Positions 54,937 to 63,854 of a DNA stretch of 64,000 bases are shown here, piece by piece (the first letter of the stretch is position 1; the number at the start of each line of letters is the position of its first letter). The DNA lies in assembly GCA_023150895.1 (NCBI GenBank), contig JAKLJY010000007.1, forward strand, positions 47,097 to 111,096, in the 5' to 3' direction. Source of the stretch: Myxococcota bacterium (lineage in GTDB: Bacteria > Myxococcota_A > Bradymonadia > UBA7976 > UBA1532). The position numbers and the translations under genes were made by a program. A model generated the notes under the pieces. That model was not told the DNA's origin, ran no database searches, and was given only the letters and a program-made list of their open reading frames with translations.

Positions 54937-55968
54937 CTAGGTCGAGCGCGAGCTCGACACGTCTTCCTCGGGGCCGGTCGCTGCTGCGATCGGCCCCGAG
55001 TCTTTGCGTTTCACCGTCCACGCGACCGAGCGGTACCAACGTTGGCGCACACGAAGCCCGCGAGCTTCGAGCCACGCGACGAGCCAGCCGACCGCCGCTT
55101 GCACGCCGTCGGTCGCGATCGGCGCCGCGAAGTTCGCGAGGCCGACGTGCCAGCCGCGCGGCGTCGGCCGCGCTTCGAGCAGCACCTGTTGCACGATGCC
55201 GTGCTCTTCGACGTGCGCGAGCCACACGAACCCGCGGCCATCGAGCGGACGCAACACGTCGAGCAACACGACCGAGCCGCCATCGATCGTGAGCACTTCC
55301 TTCTCGAAGTCCACGAGCTCGGCGAGCTCACCCTCCATCAACGCGTGCGGCATCGGAACCCTTTCGAACACGGGCCAAGGCTCGCGCGCCTCGGCGGTCT
55401 TCGTGAACACGGCGTGGTGGTAGGCACGTCCGGCGTCCTTCCACTTCAACGCGTACTTGGTCGCGAGCACCTCGGGCGGCGCATCGCGCTCGTCGATCGA
55501 GTAGAGCCCGGTCTCTCGCGCGGCGGCGAGCGCGAAGTCCCAGTACTCGTCGTGGTCCGTCGTCAACCAGATCTCTCCGCGCGGTTCGAGACGGGTCGCG
55601 AGCTGTGCGAGGAACTCGGCGCGCAGCAGCCGGTTCCCGACGTGGCGCTCCTTCGGCCAAGGATCGGGGAAGTTGACGTACACGCGCCGCAAGCCGGCCG
55701 CCGGCACCAGTTGGCGCAGTGCGAACTCCGCCGGCCCGTGGAACAGGCGCACGTTGCTGATCCGCGCCGCGACCAGGCGACCGATCGCTCGGGCGAGCGA
55801 GCCTGCGGAGACGTCGATCGCGAGCACGTTCCAGTCGGGATGCTCGCGCGCGAGCTCCGCCGTGAAGCGCCCGTCACCGAAGCCGATCTCGACGATCCAG
55901 GGGCCGGAACGCCCCCAGACGGCGCGAGGATCGAGCGGTTGCTCGGGATGATCGGGTCGCAGCAGCAC
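54937..55968 (-). CDS. trmB: tRNA (guanine46-N7)-methyltransferase with a C-terminal extension
   Basis: I chose GTG 55968 because family homology starts at LLRPDHPEQPLD; the open frame extends to ATG 56079. The SAM site is VEIGFGDGRFTAELA and the tRNA-binding signature is YVNFPDPWPKERHVGNRLL, both diagnostic for TrmB. After about residue 215 an extra domain of about 125 residues (ELVDFEKEVLTIDGGS...) follows, beyond the usual TrmB length. TrmB makes m7G46 in tRNA variable loops. Confidence 0.92.
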   Translation of the reverse strand: MLLRPDHPEQPLDPRAVWGRSGPWIVEIGFGDGRFTAELAREHPDWNVLAIDVSAGSLARAIGRLVAARISNVRLFHGPAEFALRQLVPAAGLRRVYVNFPDPWPKERHVGNRLLRAEFLAQLATRLEPRGEIWLTTDHDEYWDFALAAARETGLYSIDERDAPPEVLATKYALKWKDAGRAYHHAVFTKTAEAREPWPVFERVPMPHALMEGELAELVDFEKEVLTIDGGSVVLLDVLRPLDGRGFVWLAHVEEHGIVQQVLLEARPTPRGWHVGLANFAAPIATDGVQAAVGWLVAWLEARGLRVRQRWYRSVAWTVKRKDSGPIAAATGPEEDVSSSRST

Positions 55969-56167
55969 GCGGCACCTATCTATCAGAAGCCGTCGTGCAC
56001 GGCGCGGCCGAGCCCACGCACCCCGTTCGGCGGCTCGCCGGTCGTCGGGCGGCCCTTGCCGACCCGAACGAGTTTCCAACCCCGGCGCCGAAGCGCCTCA
56101 AGCGCCTCTCCGTTCGCCGTCGAAGAATGCGCTCGCCCTGGCCGGCACCGCGGAGCATCCTCAGGAC

Positions 56168-56758
56168 GTGCGCACCTTCGTGTCCCACTTCGGACGGCCG
56201 GCGCGAGCCCGGGCCGGCGTGAGCTTGCTGTCGGTGCTGCTGATCCTCGTCGGCATCGCGTTCGTCGCGGGCTGGGCGATCCCGGCGTTCTTCTCGCAGC
56301 CGGACGTGACGCTCGACAACGCCGCGAACCTGCTCGTCCGCGACGTGCGCACGGCGCAGAACCGCGCGATGTGGTCCGGAGTCGACGCGTACTTGCGCTT
56401 CGACGCCGACGGCGGTGGCTACAGCATCGTCGACGAGCACGGCCGGCCGCTCGAACGACTCGGCGCCCTCGGCGATTGGGCCCAGCGCTACGAAGAGGGC
56501 GGCGTGTTCGACGGCGTGCGACTGGTGCGCGTCGACGCCGGGCCCGACCGAGCGCTGCTCTTCGACGCGAAGAAACGGAACTGGGAAGGCGGCGAGATCG
56601 AGCTCGCGTTCCGTGGCGACACTCGCGTCGTGCGCGTGACGCCGCGCCAAGGCGAAGTCAGCGTGCTCGCGCTCGCGCGCTCGGAGCCAGCGGACGACGA
56701 GCGCGACGCGGCGTCGACCGCCCCCGGATCTCGGGCGCCGGCGGCATCCGACGACTGA
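56168..56758 (+). CDS. Pseudopilin-like membrane-anchored protein (GspH-like)
   Basis: GTG 56168 starts a 196-residue protein with a short basic leader, AGVSLLSVLLILVGIAFVAGW as hydrophobic helix and a periplasmic beta domain. The layout is that of type II/IV pseudopilins of the GspH kind, but the conserved Glu at position +5 after the cleavage Gly is Ser here. It may be cleaved by a prepilin peptidase and form part of a secretion or adhesion pseudopilus. The C-terminal 30 residues are low-complexity. Confidence 0.65.
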   Translation: MRTFVSHFGRPARARAGVSLLSVLLILVGIAFVAGWAIPAFFSQPDVTLDNAANLLVRDVRTAQNRAMWSGVDAYLRFDADGGGYSIVDEHGRPLERLGALGDWAQRYEEGGVFDGVRLVRVDAGPDRALLFDAKKRNWEGGEIELAFRGDTRVVRVTPRQGEVSVLALARSEPADDERDAASTAPGSRAPAASDD

Positions 56759-56780
56759 CGCGCCGCGGACAGCGCGCGCC

Positions 56781-56816
56781 AAAAAAACCGGAGTCGTCTC
56801 CGAAGAGACGACTCCG
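56781..56816 (-). terminator. Strong hairpin terminator
   Basis: CGGAGTCGTCTC and GAGACGACTCCG form a perfect 12-bp stem with a 4-nt loop (56789-56816). On the minus strand it is followed by seven T after two bases, so it should end minus-strand transcription from the rhodanese gene. It may also slow plus-strand transcription from 56168-56758. The rest of 56817-57116 shows only GGCAGGT repeats and no gene. Confidence 0.8.
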
Positions 56817-57116
56817 CGCGGATCGCCGAGCTTCGTAGCCCGGCGACGGCCGATCGCAGGTGGCAGGTCCCGCGTCGGCGGCTCCAAGGAACGATGGCAG
56901 GTTCGTTCGTTCGGAGCGCTCCGGTCAGGGGCCGGAGCGTCGGACTCTTGCGAATCCGGCCGAGCTCGCATGGCAGGTTGCTCGCTCGACGGGCCCCACT
57001 CTAGCCGCGTCGTCCGGAAATCCACAAGGGCCGGTCGAACTCGTTCCAGATACGCGAACGGGCCCGTCCCGAGCGTTCGGGAGCGGCCCGCCGGCGCGAA
57101 AACGGCCTTGGCGCGG

Positions 57117-57647
57117 TCAGTAGCGCGGTACGGAGGGATCGACCTCTTCGCTCCACGCGAGGATGCCGCCACGCATCGAGTAGACGCGCTGGAAGCCGTG
57201 TCCGATGAAGTAGGCCGCGACGTCGAGCGAGCGCATGCCGCTGCGGCACGTGAAGACGATCTTGCGGTCCTTCGGCAGCTCCATGTACCGGCCGGGGTTG
57301 TCGTAGTCGAGCGGCTCGGCGGCGGCGATGCGCGCGAGCTCGAGCTCCTCCGGCGAGCGCACGTCGATGAAGGAGAAGTCCTCCTTCGCGTCGAGCCAGC
57401 TCTTGACGTCCTTCGGCTCGACCTGGATGCGCGTGTCGACTTCCTGCGCGCGTTGGATCGTCGAGACCACCTCCTTCACGTCGAGGATGTTGTGGTCCTT
57501 GCACACCTGGGCGAGCGTGTCGGTCGGCTGGAAGCCGCACGAGGAGCAACCGCCGATGTGGTAGCGCTGGAAGAGCGCGCGCTGGGCCGCGGGAGCGATC
57601 GCGAGGATCTGCTCCATGGTCATGTCGGGCGTGATCGTCTGGGTCAT
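57117..57647 (-). CDS. DUF1858-rhodanese fusion protein
   Basis: The 176-residue protein has an N-terminal DUF1858-like domain with IGGCSSCGFQPTDTLAQVC (about residues 32-50) and a C-terminal rhodanese domain with FIDVRSPEE and the active-site loop TCRSGMRS (about 135-142). It is likely a sulfur-carrier or sulfurtransferase, with two sets of reactive Cys in one chain. No sulfur-pathway genes are adjacent. Confidence 0.9.
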   Translation of the reverse strand: MTQTITPDMTMEQILAIAPAAQRALFQRYHIGGCSSCGFQPTDTLAQVCKDHNILDVKEVVSTIQRAQEVDTRIQVEPKDVKSWLDAKEDFSFIDVRSPEELELARIAAAEPLDYDNPGRYMELPKDRKIVFTCRSGMRSLDVAAYFIGHGFQRVYSMRGGILAWSEEVDPSVPRY

Positions 57648-57790
57648 GGTCGTCTCGAGGTGGCTCCGGCCGAGCGGGAGTCGCCCGCTCGGCGCAAAGT
57701 CTACCGTGGACGTCCGATTGCTCGCTACCGGCCGCCGAAGCGCGTCGGAGGCATGCTGCGCCGGCGCGGCTGCGGCCGAGCGCACTCGAG

Positions 57791-59473
57791 CTACGGCAGG
57801 AACGTGACTGCGAGGCCGTCGGTCAGGTTGAAACCCGCGCCGCCGGCTGCCGGGTCGCGGAACCAGCCTTGGAAGTTCCACGTCGCGCCCGCCTGGATCA
57901 ACGTCGACCAAGGATTCTGCGTCACGTCGAACGCTTGCGACAGCACGCCGCCGGCGCTCGAGGTCTGGCCGGGTTGCACACGCTTGAGCGGCAAGCCGAC
58001 GCAGCGGAAGCCGTTGCCGAACGGCACCTGAGCTTGCGTCGTGCTCGTGATGAAGTAGCCCGTCTTGTTCGCGGGCAGGTGCTCGGCGACCAACACGAGG
58101 TCGTTCGCGACGAGGCTCGCGTAGCCGCTCGAGTCGATCGTCGCCGCGAGCCCGGTCGAGTTCGGCGTCGAAGTGCAGTAGCTCGTGGTCAACGGCTCGA
58201 GCGAGAACACGTGCGCGGCGCCGGCCCACAGCGCGGTCGTGCTCGTGTACGACGCACCGACGACGAACTCGGGCCGACCGTCGCCGCTGATGTCGCCGAG
58301 GATCTCGGCCGAATTGCCGAAGCCATCGTTCGCGACGTAGGCGGACATCTTCGCGAGTTCGCTGCCGTCGAGACCGGAGAGGACGCTGACGCTGCCCGTG
58401 GAAACCGGGAGAGCCGCATCGCCCAACCGAGACACGAGCACGTCCGCGCGGCCGTCGAGGTCGTAGTCTCCGGCCGGGCCGATGTCCGTGCCGAAGAACT
58501 CCGACGCGTGCGTGCCCGACCACGTGTGCAAGACGCCGCCGGTCGCGCCGGAGTAGACCGTGACGCGCCCGGTGAACGCGCCAGCTCCGGCGAAACGGCT
58601 CGCACCGACCGCAAAGTCGTCGTGGCCGTCCTGGTCGATGTCGCCGACGCCGGAGACCGGCAAACCGAACCAGATCGTGTTGTCCGGATCGGTCACAGCG
58701 TGAAGCAGCGCTCCAGTCGCACCCGAGTAGACCCGGGCGTGGCCGCTCACCGAACCCGGTGTGCCCGGCCCGCCGACGATGAAGTCGGGCGTCCCGTCGG
58801 CGTCGACGTCGCCAGCGGACGCGACCGATGCGCCGAACTGCTCGCCAACCTGACCGAACGCGTCGAAGAGCACGGCACCGGACGCGACGGAATAGACCCG
58901 CGCGCGCCCGGTCGTCGAGCCGGAGGCGAAGCTGTCCTTCAACCCGACGATGACGTCGGCGAGCCCGTCGCCGTCGATGTCTCCGACGCCGGCGACGCTC
59001 GGTTGCGCGTTCACGAGCGGCACGATGTTGGTGTCACCCTTGATCGTCCGCAGCGTCGCGCCGGTCGCGCCCGAGTACACGCGTACCGCGCCGTCGAAGT
59101 CCGACGGACCGGTGTGATCCGATGCGACCGCGAAATCCGCGCGTCCGTCGCCGTTCGCATCGCCGATGCCGGCGACCGCATGGCCGTACTGCTCGTTCGA
59201 AACGCCGATGAACTGGAAGAGCACCGCGCCGCTCGCGCCGGAATGGAGGAACGCGCGCCCCCCCGCGGACTGGAACGTCGGCACCGGCGCACCGAGGATG
59301 AAATCCGGCACGCCGTCCCCGTCGACGTCGCCGGCCGCGGCGACGCTGGTCCCAAGGTGCATCTCCTGGAACGTGCCGTCGATCGTGAAGAGCTTCTGCT
59401 GCGCGTGGCACCACCCGGCCGTGGCGAAGCAAGCGAGAGGCACGAGAAGGACCGATGACGTGGAACGCGGCAT
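57791..59473 (-). CDS. Secreted FG-GAP (integrin-alpha-type) repeat protein
   Basis: The 560-residue protein has a Sec signal (VLLVPLACFATAGWCHAQ) and about six FG-GAP repeats, each with an Asp-rich calcium loop such as AAGDVDGDGVPDFI. After residue 420 the repeats stop and a C-terminal module begins (SYCTSTPNSTGL...), which ends with a WFRDP motif and is shared with the protein at 61250-63838. It is probably a cell-surface or exported beta-propeller protein. Confidence 0.92.
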   Translation of the reverse strand: MPRSTSSVLLVPLACFATAGWCHAQQKLFTIDGTFQEMHLGTSVAAAGDVDGDGVPDFILGAPVPTFQSAGGRAFLHSGASGAVLFQFIGVSNEQYGHAVAGIGDANGDGRADFAVASDHTGPSDFDGAVRVYSGATGATLRTIKGDTNIVPLVNAQPSVAGVGDIDGDGLADVIVGLKDSFASGSTTGRARVYSVASGAVLFDAFGQVGEQFGASVASAGDVDADGTPDFIVGGPGTPGSVSGHARVYSGATGALLHAVTDPDNTIWFGLPVSGVGDIDQDGHDDFAVGASRFAGAGAFTGRVTVYSGATGGVLHTWSGTHASEFFGTDIGPAGDYDLDGRADVLVSRLGDAALPVSTGSVSVLSGLDGSELAKMSAYVANDGFGNSAEILGDISGDGRPEFVVGASYTSTTALWAGAAHVFSLEPLTTSYCTSTPNSTGLAATIDSSGYASLVANDLVLVAEHLPANKTGYFITSTTQAQVPFGNGFRCVGLPLKRVQPGQTSSAGGVLSQAFDVTQNPWSTLIQAGATWNFQGWFRDPAAGGAGFNLTDGLAVTFLP

Positions 59474-59695
59474 ACGGGAACTCCTGATGTGAAGTCGTGA
59501 ACTGCGCGAACGGTTCGGAAGCGCACCGCTGCTTCGATCGGACGATACTCGCGCAGCTTCGAATGTCGCAAGCGCACGTCGTCGACGGACGAGCCGACCG
59601 CGCCAGAGGCGGCGCGGAGTTCACTCGAGTTTCTTCGAGATTCGTGCAACTCTCGCGCTCCCGGCGCCGGCGAACGAGAGTTTGGCGTCCGCCGA

Positions 59696-60859
59696 TCAGC
59701 TCTCGCGAAGCTCGACCCAGATGTCGTGCTGCGGGAGTTCTTCGTAGTACTGCACGGCGGGCACGGACACTTCGAGCGGCAACGCGCCGGGAGCGACGAG
59801 CCCGCGCGCTTGCAGGTACGCCACGAGTGCCGCGGGGAACGCGGTGCCGCGCTCCATCGCCGTGAAACCGGTCGTCGGATCGTGACGCTCGAAGACGTCG
59901 TACTGCATCGTGACGCGTTTGCCCTTGCGCTTGCCGATCACCGTCGTGCGCAGGAGCACGATGTCGCGCACGTCGGGGAAATCGAGAGTCGACTCGAAAA
60001 GCGCGCGCAGCGTGGCGCGCGGTTCGTACTTGCGGCCGCCGTGCACGAGCTCGTATTCGAACGCGCCGATGCCGAAAAGCGCGCGGATCACGGCCCAGTG
60101 CCCGGGATAACGCAGCGTCTTGTAGTCGTACGTCTCGAGCTTGCCCTTCCACGTCTCCGGGCACGTGCTGGTGCCGCCAGATGTCACGGCGGCTTCGAGC
60201 ACGCCGAGTTTGCCGAAGTCGAGCTCTTCGATTTCGCCGAGCGTCGGCACGTCGATGCGCTTCTTGTTGCGCAGGAACTCGCCGACGCCGGAGTACTCGT
60301 TGATCAAACCGTCGAAGTTGAAGACGAGCTTGTACGAGAGCGGTCCGACCGGCGTCTCAGGCAGACCGCCGCAGCGCACGTGCACGTGTTCGGCGCGGTC
60401 GAGCACGGCGACGCCGTGCGCGGCAAGGTGATTGCCGAGCCCAGGCGCGAGGCCGCAGTCGGGCACGATGCTGACGCCGGCCTTCTTCGCCTTCGCGTGC
60501 AACGCGAGCTCGGCGCGCACGACGCTCGTGTTGCCGCCGAGGTCGAGGAACGAGCTCTTCGATTGGATCGCTCGGGCCGCGAGCTCCGCGTTGAAGCGAT
60601 ATGGCACCGCCGAGAGCGTCACTTGGCTGCCGCGCATCGCGCTGCGAGCGTCGGTCGCTTTCGTCACGTCACAGCGGCGCGCGACGAACTCGCAGCGCGT
60701 GCGCGGCAAGAGCTTCTTCAGGCGCTTCGCCGCAGCGTGTGCGACACGTTCGTCGGCATCGGCGAGCACGATGCGGCTCGCTTCGCCGTTCTTCGCGAGG
60801 TCATAGGCCAACGCCGCACCTTGGCGGCCCGCACCGAGCACCGTGTAGCTGAACGTCAT
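59696..60859 (-). CDS. Saccharopine dehydrogenase-like oxidoreductase
   Basis: The 387-residue enzyme starts at ATG 60859 with the Rossmann motif TVLGAGRQGAALA and continues with IVLADADERVA, FLDLGGNTSVV, VPDCGLAPGLGNHLA and a CGGLPE motif, all typical of saccharopine dehydrogenase/LysDH proteins. Likely a dehydrogenase of lysine or a related amino acid; direction and substrate are not visible. The open frame further upstream on this strand is antisense to the FG-GAP gene and is not coding. Confidence 0.92.
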   Translation of the reverse strand: MTFSYTVLGAGRQGAALAYDLAKNGEASRIVLADADERVAHAAAKRLKKLLPRTRCEFVARRCDVTKATDARSAMRGSQVTLSAVPYRFNAELAARAIQSKSSFLDLGGNTSVVRAELALHAKAKKAGVSIVPDCGLAPGLGNHLAAHGVAVLDRAEHVHVRCGGLPETPVGPLSYKLVFNFDGLINEYSGVGEFLRNKKRIDVPTLGEIEELDFGKLGVLEAAVTSGGTSTCPETWKGKLETYDYKTLRYPGHWAVIRALFGIGAFEYELVHGGRKYEPRATLRALFESTLDFPDVRDIVLLRTTVIGKRKGKRVTMQYDVFERHDPTTGFTAMERGTAFPAALVAYLQARGLVAPGALPLEVSVPAVQYYEELPQHDIWVELRES

Positions 60860-60977
60860 GGTCGAAGGCTCCAGGGATCGCGCAGCATATCGACCCTCGG
60901 CGAGCGGGTCCCGGCGCGCGCGACGAGAGCGCCGCGAATGGACTCGCCGATGCCCGGTGCGCCGTTGGTGTGCCTGT

Positions 60978-61097
60978 GGTGCGTCCCCGGTGCGTTTCCG
61001 GTGCGTTTCCGGTGCGTTTCCGGTGCGTTTCCGGTGCGTCTCCGGTGCGTCTCCGGTGCGTCTCCGGTGCGTCCCCGGGCGTCCCCGGTGCGTCTCC
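60978..61097. repeat. Tandem array of 11-bp units (GGTGCGTTTCC-type)
   Basis: Eleven units of GGTGCGTTTCC with variants in the 3' part (TCTCC, TCCCC) run head to tail, one of them 10 bp long. The array lies in the 390-bp gap between divergent genes 59696-60859 (-) and 61250-63838 (+). Regular 11-bp phasing gives sites on one DNA face; it may be a regulator-binding array or a slippage minisatellite. Confidence 0.92.
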
Positions 61098-61249
61098 GGG
61101 GCGCTGCGCACGATGGCGCAGTTGTGACCGAACGACGGCGCCGAGCCACGCCCGCTCGTGCGGCGCGCGGAATGCCAGGCGCGACTCGGAGACGGAACAA
61201 CTTCCGGCGCACACTCATCTACATTGACCTCTTCTTCCCGGAGTCCTCC

Positions 61250-63838
61250 ATGCGCGAACGCTCGCTCGAATCCGTTTCGCTTTCCGCCGTCGTACTGATC
61301 TTTGCGCTCGTGCCAACCGCCGCAGCGCAGAACGTCGCACCGATCTTCCCGGCGCGGCAACACTCCTTGCCGCACAAGCCGTCCGCCGTCGCGTTCGGCG
61401 ACGTCGACGGAGATGGCGCACCCGATCTCGTGACCGTCAGCGATTTCACCTCCGATGTCGCGGTCAAACTCGGCGACGGAGACGGCGAGTTCGGCGCCGC
61501 GTCGACGTGGCCGGTCGGTTCGATGCCGCTCGCGGTCGCACTCGCCGACGTCGATTCGGACGGCGACCTCGACATCGTCACGGCCAACGCGAGCTCCGGA
61601 GACGTGTCGCTGTTGCTCGGCAACGGCTCGGGTTCCTTCGCGCCGGCGATCACGTTCCCCGCGGGCTCGATTCCCTCGGCGCTCGCGATCGTCGACCTCG
61701 ACGGCAACGGTTCGCTCGACATCGCCGTCGCCAACCAGTTCGACAACAACGTCAGCGTGTTGCTCGGCGATGGCTCGGGCGGCTTCGCGGCGGCCGGTGC
61801 GTTCGCTGCGGGCGCGAGCGCGGCCTCGCTCGCCGCGGGCGACTTCGACAGCGACGGCAAGCTCGACCTCGCGACGGCCAACCCGGCGAGCAACGACGTC
61901 AGCGTGTTGCTCGGCAACGGCTCGGGCGCGTTCGGCGCGCCGACGAACTTCGGTGTCGGAACCTACCCGTTCTCGGTGGTCGCGAGCGACTTCGACGGCG
62001 ACGGGCGACTCGACTTGGCGACCGCCAATCAGTTCAGCGACGACGTATCGGTGCTGCTCGGCGACGGTGCAGGCGGCTTCGCGCCGAGTGCATCGTTCGG
62101 GACAGGCGACGCACCGGTGGCGATCGCCGTCGGCGACATCGATCGCGACGGGCATCCGGACGTCGCGACCGCCAACGACGGGTCGAACTCGATCTCGGTG
62201 TTGTACGGGACCGGCACCGGCGCGCTCGCTCCCGCGATCCAGCGCTACGTCGGCCACGCACCGATCGGGCTCGCGCTCTTCGACGTCGATCACGACGGTG
62301 CGCTCGATCTCTGCGCCGCGCTCAACGACCAGACCCTTGCGCCGGTGTTGCTCAACGATGGACTCGGCGACTTGGTCGGGGCGCGAAGCCTCGCGGTCGG
62401 CGCGCTGCCGAAAGCCGTGACGATCGGTGACGTCGACAACGATGGCGACGAAGACTTGGTGGTGACCAACAGCTCGATCGCCACGAACTCCGTGTCCGTG
62501 CTGCTCGGCGACGGTTTGGGCGACTACTCGCCGGCCAGCCAGTATCCGGCGGCGACGGGCGTACAAACGGCGGCTCTGGGCGACGTCGACGGCGACGGCG
62601 ATCTCGACCTGGCGGTCGCTTGCCACGGACTCAGCGTGCAGACGGTCTGCATCCTGCTCGGGAACGGCAGCGGCGGCTTCGGTGCCGCGAGCAATTTCGC
62701 CGCGGGCCCGGCGCCCGAGGCGCTGGCTCTCGCGGACTTCGACAGCGACGGCGATCTCGACCTCGCAGTCACCAACTCGAACACCGTCTCGATCCTGCTC
62801 GGCGCGGGCAACGGCACGTTCTCCGCGCCGACGGCGTATTCGACCGGCGCGGGCGCGGACGGGCTCGCCGTGGCCGACCTCGATGCGGACGGCCGGCTCG
62901 ACATCGTCACGGCGAATTGGTTCGACGACGATGCGACGGTGCTCCTCGGCAACGGCGCCGGCGGATTCTCGGCGCCGAGCTCGTGGCCGATGGGCGATGG
63001 CGCGCGTTCGGTGACGCTCGCCGATTTCGACTCCGATGGAGACCTCGACCTCGTCACAGGCGATGCGTTCGCCGGTTCGGTCTCGATTCGTCTCGGCAAC
63101 GGCGCGGGCAGCTTCGGGCCTCGCACGGCGTTCGTGGTCGGCGACACTCCGCGCAGCCTCGCCGCGAGCGACTTCGACGGCGACACCAAGCTCGACTTGA
63201 TCGTCACGAACTGGAGTTCCTCCAACGCGTGCGTGTTGCTCGGCGACGGCGCGGGCAACTTCGCGCCCGCTGCGTTCCTCGCGGTCGGTGCGGCCGCGTA
63301 CGGCGTCGCGTGCGGAGACCTGAACGGCGACGGCAAGAGCGACGCTGCGATCGCGATCCAGAACGAAAACCGCGTCGCCGTGCTGCTCAACCGTCGCGGC
63401 TGTCCCGCGATCAGCGGCTACTGCACCGCGAAGACCAACTCGATCGGTTGCGTGCCGTCGCTCGACTACGACGGAGCACCGAGCGCGAGCGCGGGAGCCG
63501 GCTTCACGATTCGCGCGACGTCCGTCTTGAACAACAAGGCGGGCGTCTTCTTCTACGGCTTGAACGGCCAACTCGCCGCGCCGTTCCAAGGCGGCCACTT
63601 GTGCGTCAAGCCACCGATCAAGCGCACGCTGGTGCAGAGCTCCGGCGGCAATCCGCCGCCGAACGACTGCTCGGGCACGTACGTCTTCGACTTCAACGGC
63701 TACATCGCCACTGGAGTCGATCCGCTGCTGGTCCCGGGCGCGACGGTCGACGGACAGTATTGGTCACGCGACCCTGGCTTCGCCGCGCCGAACAACACTG
63801 GACTGAGCAGCGGAATCCACTTCGAGATCTGCCCCTGA
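61250..63838 (+). CDS. Large secreted FG-GAP/VCBS repeat protein
   Basis: The 862-residue protein starts at ATG 61250 with GGAG upstream and a Sec signal (VVLIFALVPTAAAQ). It consists of about fourteen repeats of the type GDVDGDGAPDLVTV...SVLLGDGSGGFA with calcium-binding Asp loops, predicted to form beta-propellers. From about residue 720 a distinct C-terminal module (GYCTAKTNSIGC...SRDPGF...) matches that of the protein at 57791-59473. Likely surface-exposed or exported; ligand unknown. The even longer open frame upstream is antisense. Confidence 0.92.
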   Translation: MRERSLESVSLSAVVLIFALVPTAAAQNVAPIFPARQHSLPHKPSAVAFGDVDGDGAPDLVTVSDFTSDVAVKLGDGDGEFGAASTWPVGSMPLAVALADVDSDGDLDIVTANASSGDVSLLLGNGSGSFAPAITFPAGSIPSALAIVDLDGNGSLDIAVANQFDNNVSVLLGDGSGGFAAAGAFAAGASAASLAAGDFDSDGKLDLATANPASNDVSVLLGNGSGAFGAPTNFGVGTYPFSVVASDFDGDGRLDLATANQFSDDVSVLLGDGAGGFAPSASFGTGDAPVAIAVGDIDRDGHPDVATANDGSNSISVLYGTGTGALAPAIQRYVGHAPIGLALFDVDHDGALDLCAALNDQTLAPVLLNDGLGDLVGARSLAVGALPKAVTIGDVDNDGDEDLVVTNSSIATNSVSVLLGDGLGDYSPASQYPAATGVQTAALGDVDGDGDLDLAVACHGLSVQTVCILLGNGSGGFGAASNFAAGPAPEALALADFDSDGDLDLAVTNSNTVSILLGAGNGTFSAPTAYSTGAGADGLAVADLDADGRLDIVTANWFDDDATVLLGNGAGGFSAPSSWPMGDGARSVTLADFDSDGDLDLVTGDAFAGSVSIRLGNGAGSFGPRTAFVVGDTPRSLAASDFDGDTKLDLIVTNWSSSNACVLLGDGAGNFAPAAFLAVGAAAYGVACGDLNGDGKSDAAIAIQNENRVAVLLNRRGCPAISGYCTAKTNSIGCVPSLDYDGAPSASAGAGFTIRATSVLNNKAGVFFYGLNGQLAAPFQGGHLCVKPPIKRTLVQSSGGNPPPNDCSGTYVFDFNGYIATGVDPLLVPGATVDGQYWSRDPGFAAPNNTGLSSGIHFEICP

Positions 63839-63854
63839 CGGATACTGCCCCGCA

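Noticed and set aside
60978..61097. Possible CRISPR array
   Set aside because: Units are 11 bp and directly adjacent, without spacers, and no cas genes are present.
59696..63838. Very long open frames on both strands (over 1,300 codons)
   Set aside because: In high-GC DNA the antisense and upstream extensions stay open; only the parts from 60859 (minus) and 61250 (plus) have signal peptides or family motifs.
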